From Rhizobium sp. CFBP 8762 (GTDB taxonomy: Bacteria; Pseudomonadota; Alphaproteobacteria; Rhizobiales; Rhizobiaceae): a stretch of DNA of 64,000 nt. Shown here piece after piece: positions 42,706 through 52,302 of the stretch. A program made the translations under genes and the position numbers. Each line of letters begins with the position of its first letter. Positions within the stretch are counted from its first letter, which is position 1. Below the pieces are notes generated by a model, which ran no database searches, was not told the DNA's origin, and was given only the letters and a program-made list of their open reading frames with translations. The stretch is taken from the NCBI RefSeq assembly GCF_014841565.1, contig NZ_JACYUD010000001.1, forward strand, positions 1,029,870 through 1,093,869. The letters run 5' to 3'.

Positions 42706-45700
42706 TCAATCATCAATCATCTCCATCTCGGTGATGTCGGCATTAAAGAGATCACCAACGTCATTGCCGGGTCGTTTCTTACCGGACTTTTGGTTCGTGG
42801 TTGTCTTGTGAAGTCCCGCTTCGATTTCTTTTTGATATTGATTACGGTTCATATCTGCGAAGCGATATAGCACCTCTGCGCGAGCGGCATCGGAGATGGT
42901 GAACCTTACGCGATCATTCTCAGCGAGATTTGGCTGTTCGTGATAGCCATGCCCGAGGTCTATATCGTCCCATCCGTAGGCACGTATGACTGCTGCGTCG
43001 ATTTCGCGGTGCTGCTCACGAAGACGCTCTATGACGCAATCGGTGTCGGCTGCGTCGTGGAAACGGTTATAGAGCTTTGTGAGACCGATGGGTTTGGCCG
43101 GATCGGTCATCAGTTCGTGACGCGATTGGAGGTATTCACGGCCGAGTCCTTCGAAACGAATGATTTCGGAGGGCTCCAAGAAAGGAAAGGTCTCGACCGC
43201 GTCGGACGGTGAGAAATTTAGGTCAAGCTTCATCCGGGAAGACTGTTTCCAAACCCAAGCATCCACTGGGGATGAATTGAAGATTGCCGCGAGCGCGTAG
43301 GGTTCTGCCACGGAGAAGACTACGCACTTTTCGTGGAAGATAACGTCATTTGGCACCACCGATGGATTGAAATATTTGCCAACACGTCCCGCCACGAGGA
43401 CGAGTTGGAGCGGCTTTGCTTGTGAATTCCAGCCCGTTGGATGTTGGTCGAAATGGTGACCGCGACCGACCGCATGATAGAGACCGGGGCGCTTATCACC
43501 GAAGTGCCACCATCGCTGGGGTAGCGGTTTGCGAAGGACGAACTCACCTTTCTGATTGAGGCGTTGACGTTCTGGTCTTACCCGATCTTCGATCCATTGC
43601 CACGGCAACTCATATTGATGCGCGCGCTCCTCCGACCAGTCCCAAAAGCTGATGACCCATCGCGTGGGGCGCTGCTCTGGACCTGATTTGAGATCGTCTC
43701 CGTCGAGATAAGGCAGGACTACATCAGCATTTTTAGGGTCGGCGTTCAGCATCCTCTCTGCTTCGTCGGGCGAAAGTACGAAGCCCATGCCGACAACGAC
43801 TGAGCCTTGATAGCTAACGCCCTCGCTAGCTTTTAGCCGCTGTGGACTCCACTCCTCGCGATCGGATAAAAAGGCCGAAATGAAGGAAGCTGGTCGCCCA
43901 TGTAACGTGCGCGTCCCCCGCCATTCGCCCTTGTGGATATGCACCCTACTGGTGACGACTGCCGCCTTTCCAGGCCAAGGCTCGTTCGGATAGGCGGCAT
44001 GGATGACAGCATCCGTGCGGATCATAGCCTCCAAACCAACCTGTCGCGTATCACCCTCCGCGATGGTGTTGACCGCAAGGAGCCCGAAACCGCCTCCGAC
44101 GCGTAACAGTGAATAAGCGCGTAGGAAAAAGTACGCCACCAGGTCAGCTGACCCACTGCGCCTCTCGGCAATATGCTCCACGAGCCAATTTCGATATACG
44201 GTGCCAGCTACGCCGGTGATCCTTTTCCCGCCGAGGAACGGCGGATTACCGATGAAGGCATCAAAACCACCGGGCTCCCGTAGAAATACTTCCGGGAATT
44301 CGAGCGGCCAGTGAAAAGGGCGTCGTACAGCCCCGTCTGGAGAATCATTCACGAGATCGATCTTTGCCTGCTGCAACAGGCGAGCCCGTGCATTCGCATC
44401 ACCGCCTGCGGCCTCATCGGCCATGGTCGCCAGCGCCGTAGTTCTCACGGCCCGGTCATTGGCGAGGGCGATGCCAACGTGGGCATCAGCGATCAGCTCT
44501 GGTAGAGCCAATTCGTTGCGCGATTGAGCGTCGAGCGCGACCATCGCCTCGACGTCGCGGATGTCGCGAATGGGTATTGAGCGAAGCTGGCCGCGGAGCA
44601 CGAGCGCCTTATCGACGGCCGACCGGATGGTCCGGCCGAAAAGGCGAAGCTGCGCGTTGCCCTTCGTCTTCATGTCTAAGTTGATGAGTTGGTCAAGATC
44701 GTGGATGCCGAGAAGGCTGTCGCCGCTCCGCAGGTTGTGATCAAGGAAACCGAAAGGCCGCCCCTTAGCGAGCGTGGTCAGCCAGAGCGACAGCTTGGCG
44801 AGTTCAACAGCGAGCGGGTTCTTGTCTACGCCGTAGAGGCAACGCTCGGCGATCAGACGGCGCGCGAGGATGGCGCGCTCTTCGGTAGCGCGCGACAGCG
44901 GCTCGAATCCGGCCGGGTCATCGGCGGTGCGGATGATACCTTCAGCGTCGATCTGGCTGCCCGCCGCTTCCATATCAGACCAGGCTTCCACCAGCCGGTC
45001 GGCGAGCCAGCGGCAAGCCTGCACGAGGAACGCGCCCGATCCCATCGCGGGATCGCAGACCTTGAGGTCGAGGAGGTCTTGGGCGCTCTTGAGCTTCCAA
45101 TCCGCGCGTGCGGCTCCTTCGGCTGGACCGCCGTAGACGATCGGGACCAGCGTCTCCTCGACAATCTTCTCGGTCAGGCTTTTGGGCGTGTAGTGCGTTC
45201 CACTCTCGCGCCGGTCGGCGCCGAGGACGACGACGAAAGCGCCAGCGTGATGGACCAGAGGGTATCCCCACGGGTCCGTCCGTAGGAGCTCGGCATAGCG
45301 CAGGATGCGATCACGCAAGGCCACGTCGCCACGGCAGACGGTGAGCAGCCGCGCCGTCACGCGCTCGTCCGGTTCTCGGCCGATGGCGTTGCGGATGGCG
45401 GACTCGGAACGCTCGCTCCGTTCCTTAAGAAGGTCGACGACCTTAGCGGCGCCGTCGAGGTGCGCGGACTCTAATTCGCCGAGCGAGACGCGGGCATTCT
45501 TGGCCTTGGCCGATCCTTCGAGTTCGAGCGTCACGTCATCGACCCGCTGGACCATGCGTTCGAGGAGACCCTCATAAACGTGACCGATCTGCTCCACGTC
45601 GAGCGCACGATAGGACAGCGTGCGCCCCTCGAAGGTCTGGATAGCCTCCAGCAGAAGTAGGACCGTGCGGTCGTCGATCGGCAGGGGCTCGGCGGGATCG

Positions 45701-46827
45701 CTCCGCCAGTTCGTGCCCCTTTTGCGGCCTTCGAGGAAGGGATAGCGATCCGGGTCGAAGAGCGAGCCGCCCATCGCCGGCAGCCGCAGCAGAGGATGGT
45801 CGATGCCGCCATAGACTCCACGGAACAGGGCGAGCAGCCGCGACCATGCCGAGCGGCGGCGCTCGAGTATCTCCTCGGTATCGGCGCGCAACTGCATACG
45901 CAGGCTGGAGAGCGCATAGAAGGCGTCGTAGCGGGGATCGCCGAGCAGGAGCAGGCCGCGCTCTTCCGCTGCCAGCAGGAACACCAGCCGCATCATGACT
46001 GTGAGGCCGGCCTCGTAGAGTTCCTTCGGATCGACGTCGTGCAACAGATCCCTGTTGCGATCCTGGTCAGCGCGGTCGAGGGATTGGATCAGCACTTCCA
46101 CGGCGCGACGGACCTGTTCGCCGAGCGCCTCGGTCACGTCATCCTGATGCTTAAGCGACCGCTCGAACAGCACCGGCAGCCTTTCAGCTTCGGGCCCGAA
46201 AAAGCGACGAACCCCGAGCAGGCTGACGAAAGCGCGGAGCGTTTCAGGCTCCTGGCCCCAAAGACGGGCATACCAACTGGCGAAACTCGTGACCGTGCCG
46301 GCTGGTGCGTGAAGCAGCATCCAGCGTTCGCCGTTGGTAATGAGACCGACCGGGCATCCGACGGCGCGGAGCAGCGCCACCATGCGGTCGCCCGGTGTGG
46401 TGACCAGCCCGCCGTAGTTCCGGGTGGTGTCGAGATCGGTGTCGGGATCGTAGGTCTGGACGAGCAATAGGGCGGCGTCGCCCTGGGTCGGATTAACGAT
46501 CGCTAAGTCGGGCGTGATCGTGGCGCCGTGCTCGGGCAGCGATATCGTCAGCGACGTCGGCAAAGTAGCTGCCCGACGCAAAACTTGATCGTCCACCTCC
46601 AAAGCGGTCTGGAGAACCTCGTCGATCCAGGCCGTATGAATAGCGGGTAGGTCGACATCGTCCGCATCGACGGCATCACGCCATTCGTCATAGGCGGCGC
46701 GCAGCCGCTGCGGGCGGCCGGAGGTCAGGGCTTCCAATCCTTGGGGAAGCACCTCCCGCAGCACGGGCACTGCAAGGAACGGTCCCGAGACCTCAATGAG
46801 GTTGAGCCATTCTTGGTTGGTGCTCAT
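42706..46827 (-). CDS. drmMI: DISARM adenine methyltransferase DrmMI
   Basis: The 1373-residue class I SAM-dependent methyltransferase resembles PglX/type IIG-like N6-adenine enzymes. It has motif I DPAMGSGAFLVQACRWLADRL (about 590), the catalytic NPPF in FIGNPPFLGGK (about 860) and a C-terminal target-recognition region ending with helical coiled parts. In class 1 DISARM, DrmMI marks self DNA. Its ATG overlaps the drmD stop by one base. No endonuclease motif was seen, which agrees with a modification role. Confidence 0.9.
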   Translation of the reverse strand: MSTNQEWLNLIEVSGPFLAVPVLREVLPQGLEALTSGRPQRLRAAYDEWRDAVDADDVDLPAIHTAWIDEVLQTALEVDDQVLRRAATLPTSLTISLPEHGATITPDLAIVNPTQGDAALLLVQTYDPDTDLDTTRNYGGLVTTPGDRMVALLRAVGCPVGLITNGERWMLLHAPAGTVTSFASWYARLWGQEPETLRAFVSLLGVRRFFGPEAERLPVLFERSLKHQDDVTEALGEQVRRAVEVLIQSLDRADQDRNRDLLHDVDPKELYEAGLTVMMRLVFLLAAEERGLLLLGDPRYDAFYALSSLRMQLRADTEEILERRRSAWSRLLALFRGVYGGIDHPLLRLPAMGGSLFDPDRYPFLEGRKRGTNWRSDPAEPLPIDDRTVLLLLEAIQTFEGRTLSYRALDVEQIGHVYEGLLERMVQRVDDVTLELEGSAKAKNARVSLGELESAHLDGAAKVVDLLKERSERSESAIRNAIGREPDERVTARLLTVCRGDVALRDRILRYAELLRTDPWGYPLVHHAGAFVVVLGADRRESGTHYTPKSLTEKIVEETLVPIVYGGPAEGAARADWKLKSAQDLLDLKVCDPAMGSGAFLVQACRWLADRLVEAWSDMEAAGSQIDAEGIIRTADDPAGFEPLSRATEERAILARRLIAERCLYGVDKNPLAVELAKLSLWLTTLAKGRPFGFLDHNLRSGDSLLGIHDLDQLINLDMKTKGNAQLRLFGRTIRSAVDKALVLRGQLRSIPIRDIRDVEAMVALDAQSRNELALPELIADAHVGIALANDRAVRTTALATMADEAAGGDANARARLLQQAKIDLVNDSPDGAVRRPFHWPLEFPEVFLREPGGFDAFIGNPPFLGGKRITGVAGTVYRNWLVEHIAERRSGSADLVAYFFLRAYSLLRVGGGFGLLAVNTIAEGDTRQVGLEAMIRTDAVIHAAYPNEPWPGKAAVVTSRVHIHKGEWRGTRTLHGRPASFISAFLSDREEWSPQRLKASEGVSYQGSVVVGMGFVLSPDEAERMLNADPKNADVVLPYLDGDDLKSGPEQRPTRWVISFWDWSEERAHQYELPWQWIEDRVRPERQRLNQKGEFVLRKPLPQRWWHFGDKRPGLYHAVGRGHHFDQHPTGWNSQAKPLQLVLVAGRVGKYFNPSVVPNDVIFHEKCVVFSVAEPYALAAIFNSSPVDAWVWKQSSRMKLDLNFSPSDAVETFPFLEPSEIIRFEGLGREYLQSRHELMTDPAKPIGLTKLYNRFHDAADTDCVIERLREQHREIDAAVIRAYGWDDIDLGHGYHEQPNLAENDRVRFTISDAARAEVLYRFADMNRNQYQKEIEAGLHKTTTNQKSGKKRPGNDVGDLFNADITEMEMIDD

Positions 46828-49800
46828 TAAGGCTTCCCCTTCGTCAAGGACTGGGGCACGAGCAGGATGACAGCGACGGGAAAGGTGTGATCCCGGACAT
46901 TGGAATACCTGTTCTCGATGGCACGCACCTCTTGCTCCCGTTCCAGCGGAATACGGGCGAGCCGCGCTTCGAGGGCGGCATGATCCCTTCGGAGCTGAGT
47001 GCGCTCGTCCTCGGAGAAGAGCGAGAGCTGTTGCGGCTCTCGGTCGGCGACGAGTTCGGCCCGCAAAGCCTTGTCGAGATCGTCGAGGACCTGCCGGATG
47101 TCGTCGATCTCCCGTTCTTTACGCGTGTCGATCGAATTGGACAGGAAGCGCAGGCGGTCCTTGGAGCGCGCATCGACCGCTCCCAACACCGAGTCGCGCT
47201 GTTTGTCGAAGCGGGTGCGCAGCGCAGCGAAGGTCGTATCGGGCAGGACGGCCGGAGCGGAATCTTCAAGCCATCGTCGTACCTCCGTCACGCGGTCTTC
47301 GCGGCGAAAGCCAGCATCACGCAGATAACCGCCGGCCTCGGTGAGTTCCTCGTGCAGTCGGTGATGGCTACCACCAGTGATGACCAGTCGAGAAACTACG
47401 ATGACGGCGGGGCCTTCGAGCTGACCATCGGGTAAGGAACGGGCGGAGACGCGGTGGATCTTCTTCACGTCGTCCCGCGCCCAGATTTCGGCGCGCAACA
47501 GGCGCAGGCTCATCTGGACGAGGGGATGATTGAGATGCACCAGAACGACGTCATCGCGCCCCTTTGCCACGTCGTGGTCGAACGTGATGGGGCGGACTTT
47601 CTTGGTGTAGGGATGCTCCAGCCCCTCCAGGCACCGCGTCCATGAACCGGACAGCGCCGGCATGGTGAAAACGGCCCCGTCTGGAGCACAGGGCAGAGAC
47701 GCGGCCCCGAGGTCCGGTTTGTCCGAAATACGCAGAGCCGCTCTCACCGCCCGTTCGATGTGATCGGGCGTGAGATTTTGCTCGCGCTTGGTCTCTGCGA
47801 GGCGTTCGTGCAGCTTTGCGACCCGATCCCGGACATCGCGCTCGGCCCTGACGAAGCGCCGCGATTTTTCCATGCGGGCTTCGGCCAGCCGGGTATCCAG
47901 GTCGCGCCGGCGCCCCTCGATGAGGTCCGGGAGCTGCGGGGCGATGACCGGATTGACGCTCCCCATGTCGGCCCGCATGGCTTCGAGTTTCCGAAGCGCT
48001 CGCAGGATGTCCTGTCCGTGATCGCCTTCGTCATCGACTGGATGCCAGATCACCACCTCGCCGGAGCGTTGGCCGTGACGGTCGATGCGCCCGTTCCGCT
48101 GCTCCATCACATTGGGATTATACGGAATTTCCAGATGGATCATCAGGTGACAGTGGTTCTGAAGGTCGATGCCTTCGGATGCCGCGTCGGTCGCCAACAG
48201 AATTCTGACCGGCGATTCCGAAGGGCTGGCCTGGAACGCCGCCTTCACAGCCTCACGTTCGTCGTGATCCATGCCACCATAGATGAGCGCCAGCCGGTCG
48301 CCACCGAAGCCGTGCGACACGAGCGTCTCTTGCATCCACTGCTGCGTTGTTCGGTATTCGGTGAATAGGATGACCCGCTCATTCGTCCATTTACCGCCCT
48401 CCTGGAGGTGCTCGGTCAGCCATTCCAATATCGCGTGCGCCTTGGAATCCGCCTTGCGTGATGCTTGCTGCGCCCAAGAGCGCAGGCGTTCCAGCATCCG
48501 CCGCTCTTGCTCACCGGGCGGCCGGATGTGTTTGCCGGCTTCACTGAGCGCGTCGTATTCCGCCGCCTCGCGCAATGCGTCGTCGGCATAGTCTTCCTCA
48601 GTCTTCGATATGGCGCGGCGAAGGATGCGATCGTCCAGCTTGCGCCGGGTCTGGTCGGCCGACGAACGGCCTTCGGTCGTCGCTATGTGTTTTTCCAGTG
48701 TCGCTGCGAATGCGGCGGGCGACGACGCGAGGCGCTTGCGAAGCAATTGGTGAACGAACCGATCGACAGCTCGTGCGCTGCCCTCGCCACTCTCTCGCGA
48801 CGATATGTAATCGCCGAGAAGATGCCGGATATGCCTTTCGTCATTTTCATATTTGATGGGGAGACCTTCGAGACGCCGCACCGGGTAAAGCCGCTTGCCG
48901 TTCGCATCCACCAGGTCGCTCTTCAGCCGCCGCACCATAACCCGAGCACGCTGGGCCTCACTCGGCAGGACGTTTCGGGCGAAGCGTTGGTCATCGAGCA
49001 GTTCGAGCAGAGCGGTGAACGACTCGGTGTAGCCGTCATGGGGCGTGGCGGTGAGAAACAGTTTGTGCTGAAAATGCGGAGCGAGCAGTCGCACCAGCCT
49101 GGTTCGGAGGCTTTCGACCGCGTAGTGTCCAACCGTGGGCGCTACGTTGTGCGCTTCGTCGATGACCAGCAGATCGAATTTTCGAGGATGATTGACAGTG
49201 GGTGGCAGCGCATCTCGGAACAGGCGCAGCCCTTCGCCCTGCTTCACCCAATCCATCGACGTGATGAGGAGAGGAAAAGAGGTCCACGGATTGGCGTGCA
49301 AGCCACGTTCACGGCGCAAGCGCTTGACGAACTCGGTATCGACGATGCGGAAATCGAGGCCGAATTTCTCCTGCATCTCCGTGCGCCACTTCTCCTGTAG
49401 GGACGCTGGACACAACACCAACACCGTGCGGGCACGATGGCGCAGGAGCATTTCCTGGATCACCAAGCCGGCTTCGATCGTCTTTCCGAGGCCGACGTCA
49501 TCCGCGATGAGCAGGCTGATGCGGGCCATATCGATAGCTCGAACCAATGGGTCGAGCTGGAAGTCTTCAATGCTGACGCCGCTGCGAAAAGGCGCCTGGA
49601 GATAGGCCCTGTCCGCGTTGGTGGCGGCTCCCCATCGGACTGCATCAAGAAACGCTTGTAGGGCGGCTGGATCATCCAAGCCGGTGATGCGCGGCAAACC
49701 TGCTCGCTCTATGACGTGAGCACCGGGCTCCAACTCCCAAAGGACTTCGATTTCCTCGCCGAGGGCGTCTTCGTCGATCGACGTCAAACGGATGAGGTGG

Positions 49801-49946
49801 TTTTGCGGTAGGCCGGGCGCTGTCGAGCCACCGTCGACCTCCGACACGATCCATTGCCGTCGACGAGCTTCAACCAACTGACCGCACTCGGGAACGGTAT
49901 GATGGGCGATCTGAGTTGCCGCACTGCTCGCATCTCTACCGATCAT
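46827..49946 (-). CDS. drmD: DISARM SNF2-like helicase DrmD
   Basis: The 1039-residue SNF2-family ATPase marks class 1 DISARM. Walker A is DDVGLGKT (149-156), the DEAH box is LLVIDEAHNVAPTVGHY (about 264), motif III is LFLTATPHDG, and the C-terminal helicase motif VI is EQRNGRIDRHGQ. The C-terminal 350 residues are charged and helical, ending with a coiled-coil-like stretch. The start overlaps the vsr stop (ATGA) and its end overlaps the drmMI start. Confidence 0.92.
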   Translation of the reverse strand: MIGRDASSAATQIAHHTVPECGQLVEARRRQWIVSEVDGGSTAPGLPQNHLIRLTSIDEDALGEEIEVLWELEPGAHVIERAGLPRITGLDDPAALQAFLDAVRWGAATNADRAYLQAPFRSGVSIEDFQLDPLVRAIDMARISLLIADDVGLGKTIEAGLVIQEMLLRHRARTVLVLCPASLQEKWRTEMQEKFGLDFRIVDTEFVKRLRRERGLHANPWTSFPLLITSMDWVKQGEGLRLFRDALPPTVNHPRKFDLLVIDEAHNVAPTVGHYAVESLRTRLVRLLAPHFQHKLFLTATPHDGYTESFTALLELLDDQRFARNVLPSEAQRARVMVRRLKSDLVDANGKRLYPVRRLEGLPIKYENDERHIRHLLGDYISSRESGEGSARAVDRFVHQLLRKRLASSPAAFAATLEKHIATTEGRSSADQTRRKLDDRILRRAISKTEEDYADDALREAAEYDALSEAGKHIRPPGEQERRMLERLRSWAQQASRKADSKAHAILEWLTEHLQEGGKWTNERVILFTEYRTTQQWMQETLVSHGFGGDRLALIYGGMDHDEREAVKAAFQASPSESPVRILLATDAASEGIDLQNHCHLMIHLEIPYNPNVMEQRNGRIDRHGQRSGEVVIWHPVDDEGDHGQDILRALRKLEAMRADMGSVNPVIAPQLPDLIEGRRRDLDTRLAEARMEKSRRFVRAERDVRDRVAKLHERLAETKREQNLTPDHIERAVRAALRISDKPDLGAASLPCAPDGAVFTMPALSGSWTRCLEGLEHPYTKKVRPITFDHDVAKGRDDVVLVHLNHPLVQMSLRLLRAEIWARDDVKKIHRVSARSLPDGQLEGPAVIVVSRLVITGGSHHRLHEELTEAGGYLRDAGFRREDRVTEVRRWLEDSAPAVLPDTTFAALRTRFDKQRDSVLGAVDARSKDRLRFLSNSIDTRKEREIDDIRQVLDDLDKALRAELVADREPQQLSLFSEDERTQLRRDHAALEARLARIPLEREQEVRAIENRYSNVRDHTFPVAVILLVPQSLTKGKP

Positions 49947-50368
49947 TGAAGCTCGCTCCCGCCTCGAACAACGTTTCCGATGCGTTCGGCTGCTTCGCCG
50001 GCGCGCTCATGCGCCCAGACGCGGATGACACGCCAGCCCAAAGCACTGAGGCGCTGGTCGGTATCAGCGTCTCGCGCGCGATTTGCTTCGATTTTATCAC
50101 GCCAAAATTGCGCGTTGCTTTTTGGCCATGAGGCGTGTTGCGGGCAACCGTGCCAGAAGCAACCGTCGACAAAGATGGCGACTTTGGCACGGGGAAACAC
50201 GATGTCAGCCACGCGGCGCGGCTTGGTCAGCAGGGGGACATGCAGACGATAGCGCAACCCTCTAGCGTGCAGTTCCCTGCGCAGAAAGAGTTCGGCGTCG
50301 GTACCCTTCTGCCGCACCCGAGCCATGCGGAGGCTCGCCTCATGCGACGAGGGGCTTACGCGCGACAT
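49943..50368 (-). CDS. vsr: Very short patch repair endonuclease
   Basis: The 141-residue Vsr-family enzyme nicks T:G mismatches that arise when 5-methylcytosine deaminates. The motif ADIVFPRAKVAIFVDGCFWHGCPQH with its zinc-binding His and Cys residues is complete, and IRVWAHE follows. A GGGAGG Shine-Dalgarno 8 bases before the ATG at 50368 supports this start, although it overlaps the methyltransferase gene by 29 bp. Pairing with a cytosine methyltransferase is the usual context. Confidence 0.93.
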   Translation of the reverse strand: MSRVSPSSHEASLRMARVRQKGTDAELFLRRELHARGLRYRLHVPLLTKPRRVADIVFPRAKVAIFVDGCFWHGCPQHASWPKSNAQFWRDKIEANRARDADTDQRLSALGWRVIRVWAHERAGEAAERIGNVVRGGSELQ

Positions 50369-51434
50369 CCGCGGCGCCTCCCTTCTTCAGTTGCTCCGAC
50401 TGCGCTGCAATGCCGAGGTGAGACACGATGCTTCGCCCAATCGCCTCGCCGAGGGCGACGGGCACGGCGTTGCCGATCATCCGGCCTAACGTCTTGAAAT
50501 GGGTTGAGCCACCATCCCCCACGAAGGCGTATTTCTTCGGAAACCCTTGCAGAATGGCTCCTTCTCGTAACGAGATCGCTCGGTCCTGATCGGGATGACC
50601 GAAGCGGCCATTGCCGAAGCCATAGAATTGTGTGGTGATCGTCGGAGACGGGTCTTCCCAGGTCATCCGTCCATAGACGCCCGGATAAGTGCGTCCGGTT
50701 TCTCGTTTATGGCATTCGGCGACCAGGCGCTCGGGCCAATCGCGCCAAGTCCCGCCAGGGCGGGAAGCGCGAATACGCTCCAGGTTCAAATCTGAAAGTC
50801 TGGAAGAGACATGGAAGGTGTCATCGCCGTGGAAGCTTCCCGCCCCGATGGCGGGCAGCTTCCCGATCATGTCTTTGACGGTTCGCGGCTTTTTATGGGT
50901 CGGCGAGATCAACTCGATCGGGCCGATCAAGCTCGCCAAAATGACCATACGCCGTCTGGTCTGAGGCAACCCATATTGGGTGCAATCGACGACGTTCTTC
51001 CAGACTTTATAACCCAGTCGCTCAAGGGTGGCGACGAAGTCGTCGAAGACGGCATGTTTCTCGACTAGGGGTACGTTCTCCATGGTCACGATGTCCGGGC
51101 GAACGGATTTGACGAGGCGCGCGAACTGATACAGGAGGGGCCAGCGCGGGCTGGTGAGCGTGTCATAGCGCTGGGAGTACGTGGAGAACGGCTGACATGG
51201 AGCGCACCCTGCCAGGATCCGAATCTTCGCGTCGCCGTACAGCTTGTTCAACTCCGCTGGCTTTACGCTTTTGATATCTTTGGTAAGAAAGAGTGCGCCA
51301 TTGTTGGTCTCGAATGGATAGCGGCATGCCGTATCGACATCAATGCCTGCAACAACTGGGACACCTGCCCGGATGAGGCCATGCGTCAAGCCGCCCGCGC
51401 CGCAGAACAGATCAATGCAGGCGATATCGCTCAT
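50340..51434 (-). CDS. DNA cytosine-5 methyltransferase (Dcm/DrmMII-like)
   Basis: The 364-residue m5C methyltransferase has all main motifs: IDLFCGAGG (7-15), the catalytic PCQPFS (about 78-83), MENVPL, QTRRRMV and the C-terminal GNAVPVALGEAIGRS. The target-recognition region (about 190-280) contains MTWEDPSPTITTQFYG. DrmMII of class 2 DISARM is also a cytosine methyltransferase, so it may act as a second modification enzyme here. Its start overlaps the HTH gene by 4 bp and its end overlaps vsr. Confidence 0.92.
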   Translation of the reverse strand: MSDIACIDLFCGAGGLTHGLIRAGVPVVAGIDVDTACRYPFETNNGALFLTKDIKSVKPAELNKLYGDAKIRILAGCAPCQPFSTYSQRYDTLTSPRWPLLYQFARLVKSVRPDIVTMENVPLVEKHAVFDDFVATLERLGYKVWKNVVDCTQYGLPQTRRRMVILASLIGPIELISPTHKKPRTVKDMIGKLPAIGAGSFHGDDTFHVSSRLSDLNLERIRASRPGGTWRDWPERLVAECHKRETGRTYPGVYGRMTWEDPSPTITTQFYGFGNGRFGHPDQDRAISLREGAILQGFPKKYAFVGDGGSTHFKTLGRMIGNAVPVALGEAIGRSIVSHLGIAAQSEQLKKGGAADVARKPLVA

Positions 51435-51673
51435 TTCTTACCCCTCTTTGCGGGCCCTTTGCTGCTCTGTGGATTGCTCACCGTATGCTCATTACCCTCT
51501 TCGGAAGCTTTGCCAGCCCTTACCCATGAATCAACCTCATCCGACTTGAACTTCCAAAGCCTTCCGACCTTATGAGCCGGCATATCTCTCTTGGTTATCC
51601 ATCCGTAAACCGTGTCTTTGCTGACTCCCAGATAGCCGGCGATCTCTTCGACGGACATCCAGCGATCGGACAT
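51431..51673 (-). CDS. Excisionase-type HTH protein leading the DISARM operon
   Basis: The 80-residue protein has a winged HTH of the excisionase/MerR class: WMSVEEIAGYLGVSKDTVYGWITKR followed by MPAHKVGRLWKFKSDEVDSWVRAG. A basic, serine-rich tail follows. The ATG at 51673 follows GAAAGGG. It is the first gene of the ten-gene operon and overlaps the methyltransferase start (ATGA), so it is probably the operon's regulator rather than a true excisionase. Confidence 0.82.
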   Translation of the reverse strand: MSDRWMSVEEIAGYLGVSKDTVYGWITKRDMPAHKVGRLWKFKSDEVDSWVRAGKASEEGNEHTVSNPQSSKGPAKRGKK

Positions 51674-51924
51674 GAGGCGCACCCTTTCTCCGCTCGACGC
51701 GAACAGCGTGAACTATTTCACCGATGCAAGCTTTAGTAAAGCTGGTTTAGTCTGATCTACACGGATCTAGTCCGGAATTCGCCGGCTTCGTAGACGCTTT
51801 GTCGGGGAGGCTGGCGCGATCGGTTAAGCACTGGCAAGGCTCGACATCCAACGCTTGCTGAACATAAAAAATCATCATATATGACACGTTAACGCTTCAA
51901 ACTAACCATATATGGTTGATTGTC
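51674..51924. promoter_or_regulatory. Divergent promoter region with two CATATATG palindromes
   Basis: Two palindromes share the core CATATATG: TCATATATGA (51875-51884) and AACCATATATGGTT (51904-51917). Their centres are 31 bp apart, about three helical turns, just before the XRE gene. They look like a paired operator for the XRE protein. The other half of the region has a short GCTTT-AGT-AAAGC inverted repeat nearer the DISARM operon start. Confidence 0.5.
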
Positions 51925-52302
51925 ATGGGATCGCCGAAATCAAGGGTCGCCGTCGAAAGGCTTGGACGCGATGTCCGCGGCGCTCGCTTGCGGCGCGGCA
52001 TCACCGTGGCTGATCTGGCAGTGCGCGCGGGCACGTCGCCGAGCAGCGTAGCGCGTTTGGAAAAGGGAGATCTCGGTGTCGGGATCGGCACGCTCGCGGA
52101 TATCCTGGTTGTGCTTGGTATAGTGGATCGGTTGGCGGACCTGATCGATATCCGCAAGGATGATCTTGGGCTGGCGTTGACCGCCGCCCGCCAACCCCGT
52201 CGCGGGCGGTCTTTTGCGACCACACTGCGCAGACAAAAGGCTAAGGGGAAGACGGCACAGGATGACCCGGATGTCGTCGATCCGGATGGCGCATCGTTCT
52301 AA
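51925..52302 (+). CDS. XRE-family regulator, HipB/Y4mF-like, without a toxin partner
   Basis: The 125-residue protein has an HTH in its first half (LGRDVRGARLRRGITVADLAVRAGTSPSSVARLEKGD) and a basic, disordered tail. Such XRE proteins are usually antitoxins next to HipA-like toxins; no HipA frame is found downstream. The ATG at 51925 has no Shine-Dalgarno and lies 8 bases after a perfect palindrome, so translation may be leaderless. It is divergent from the DISARM operon and could control it. Confidence 0.75.
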   Translation: MGSPKSRVAVERLGRDVRGARLRRGITVADLAVRAGTSPSSVARLEKGDLGVGIGTLADILVVLGIVDRLADLIDIRKDDLGLALTAARQPRRGRSFATTLRRQKAKGKTAQDDPDVVDPDGASF

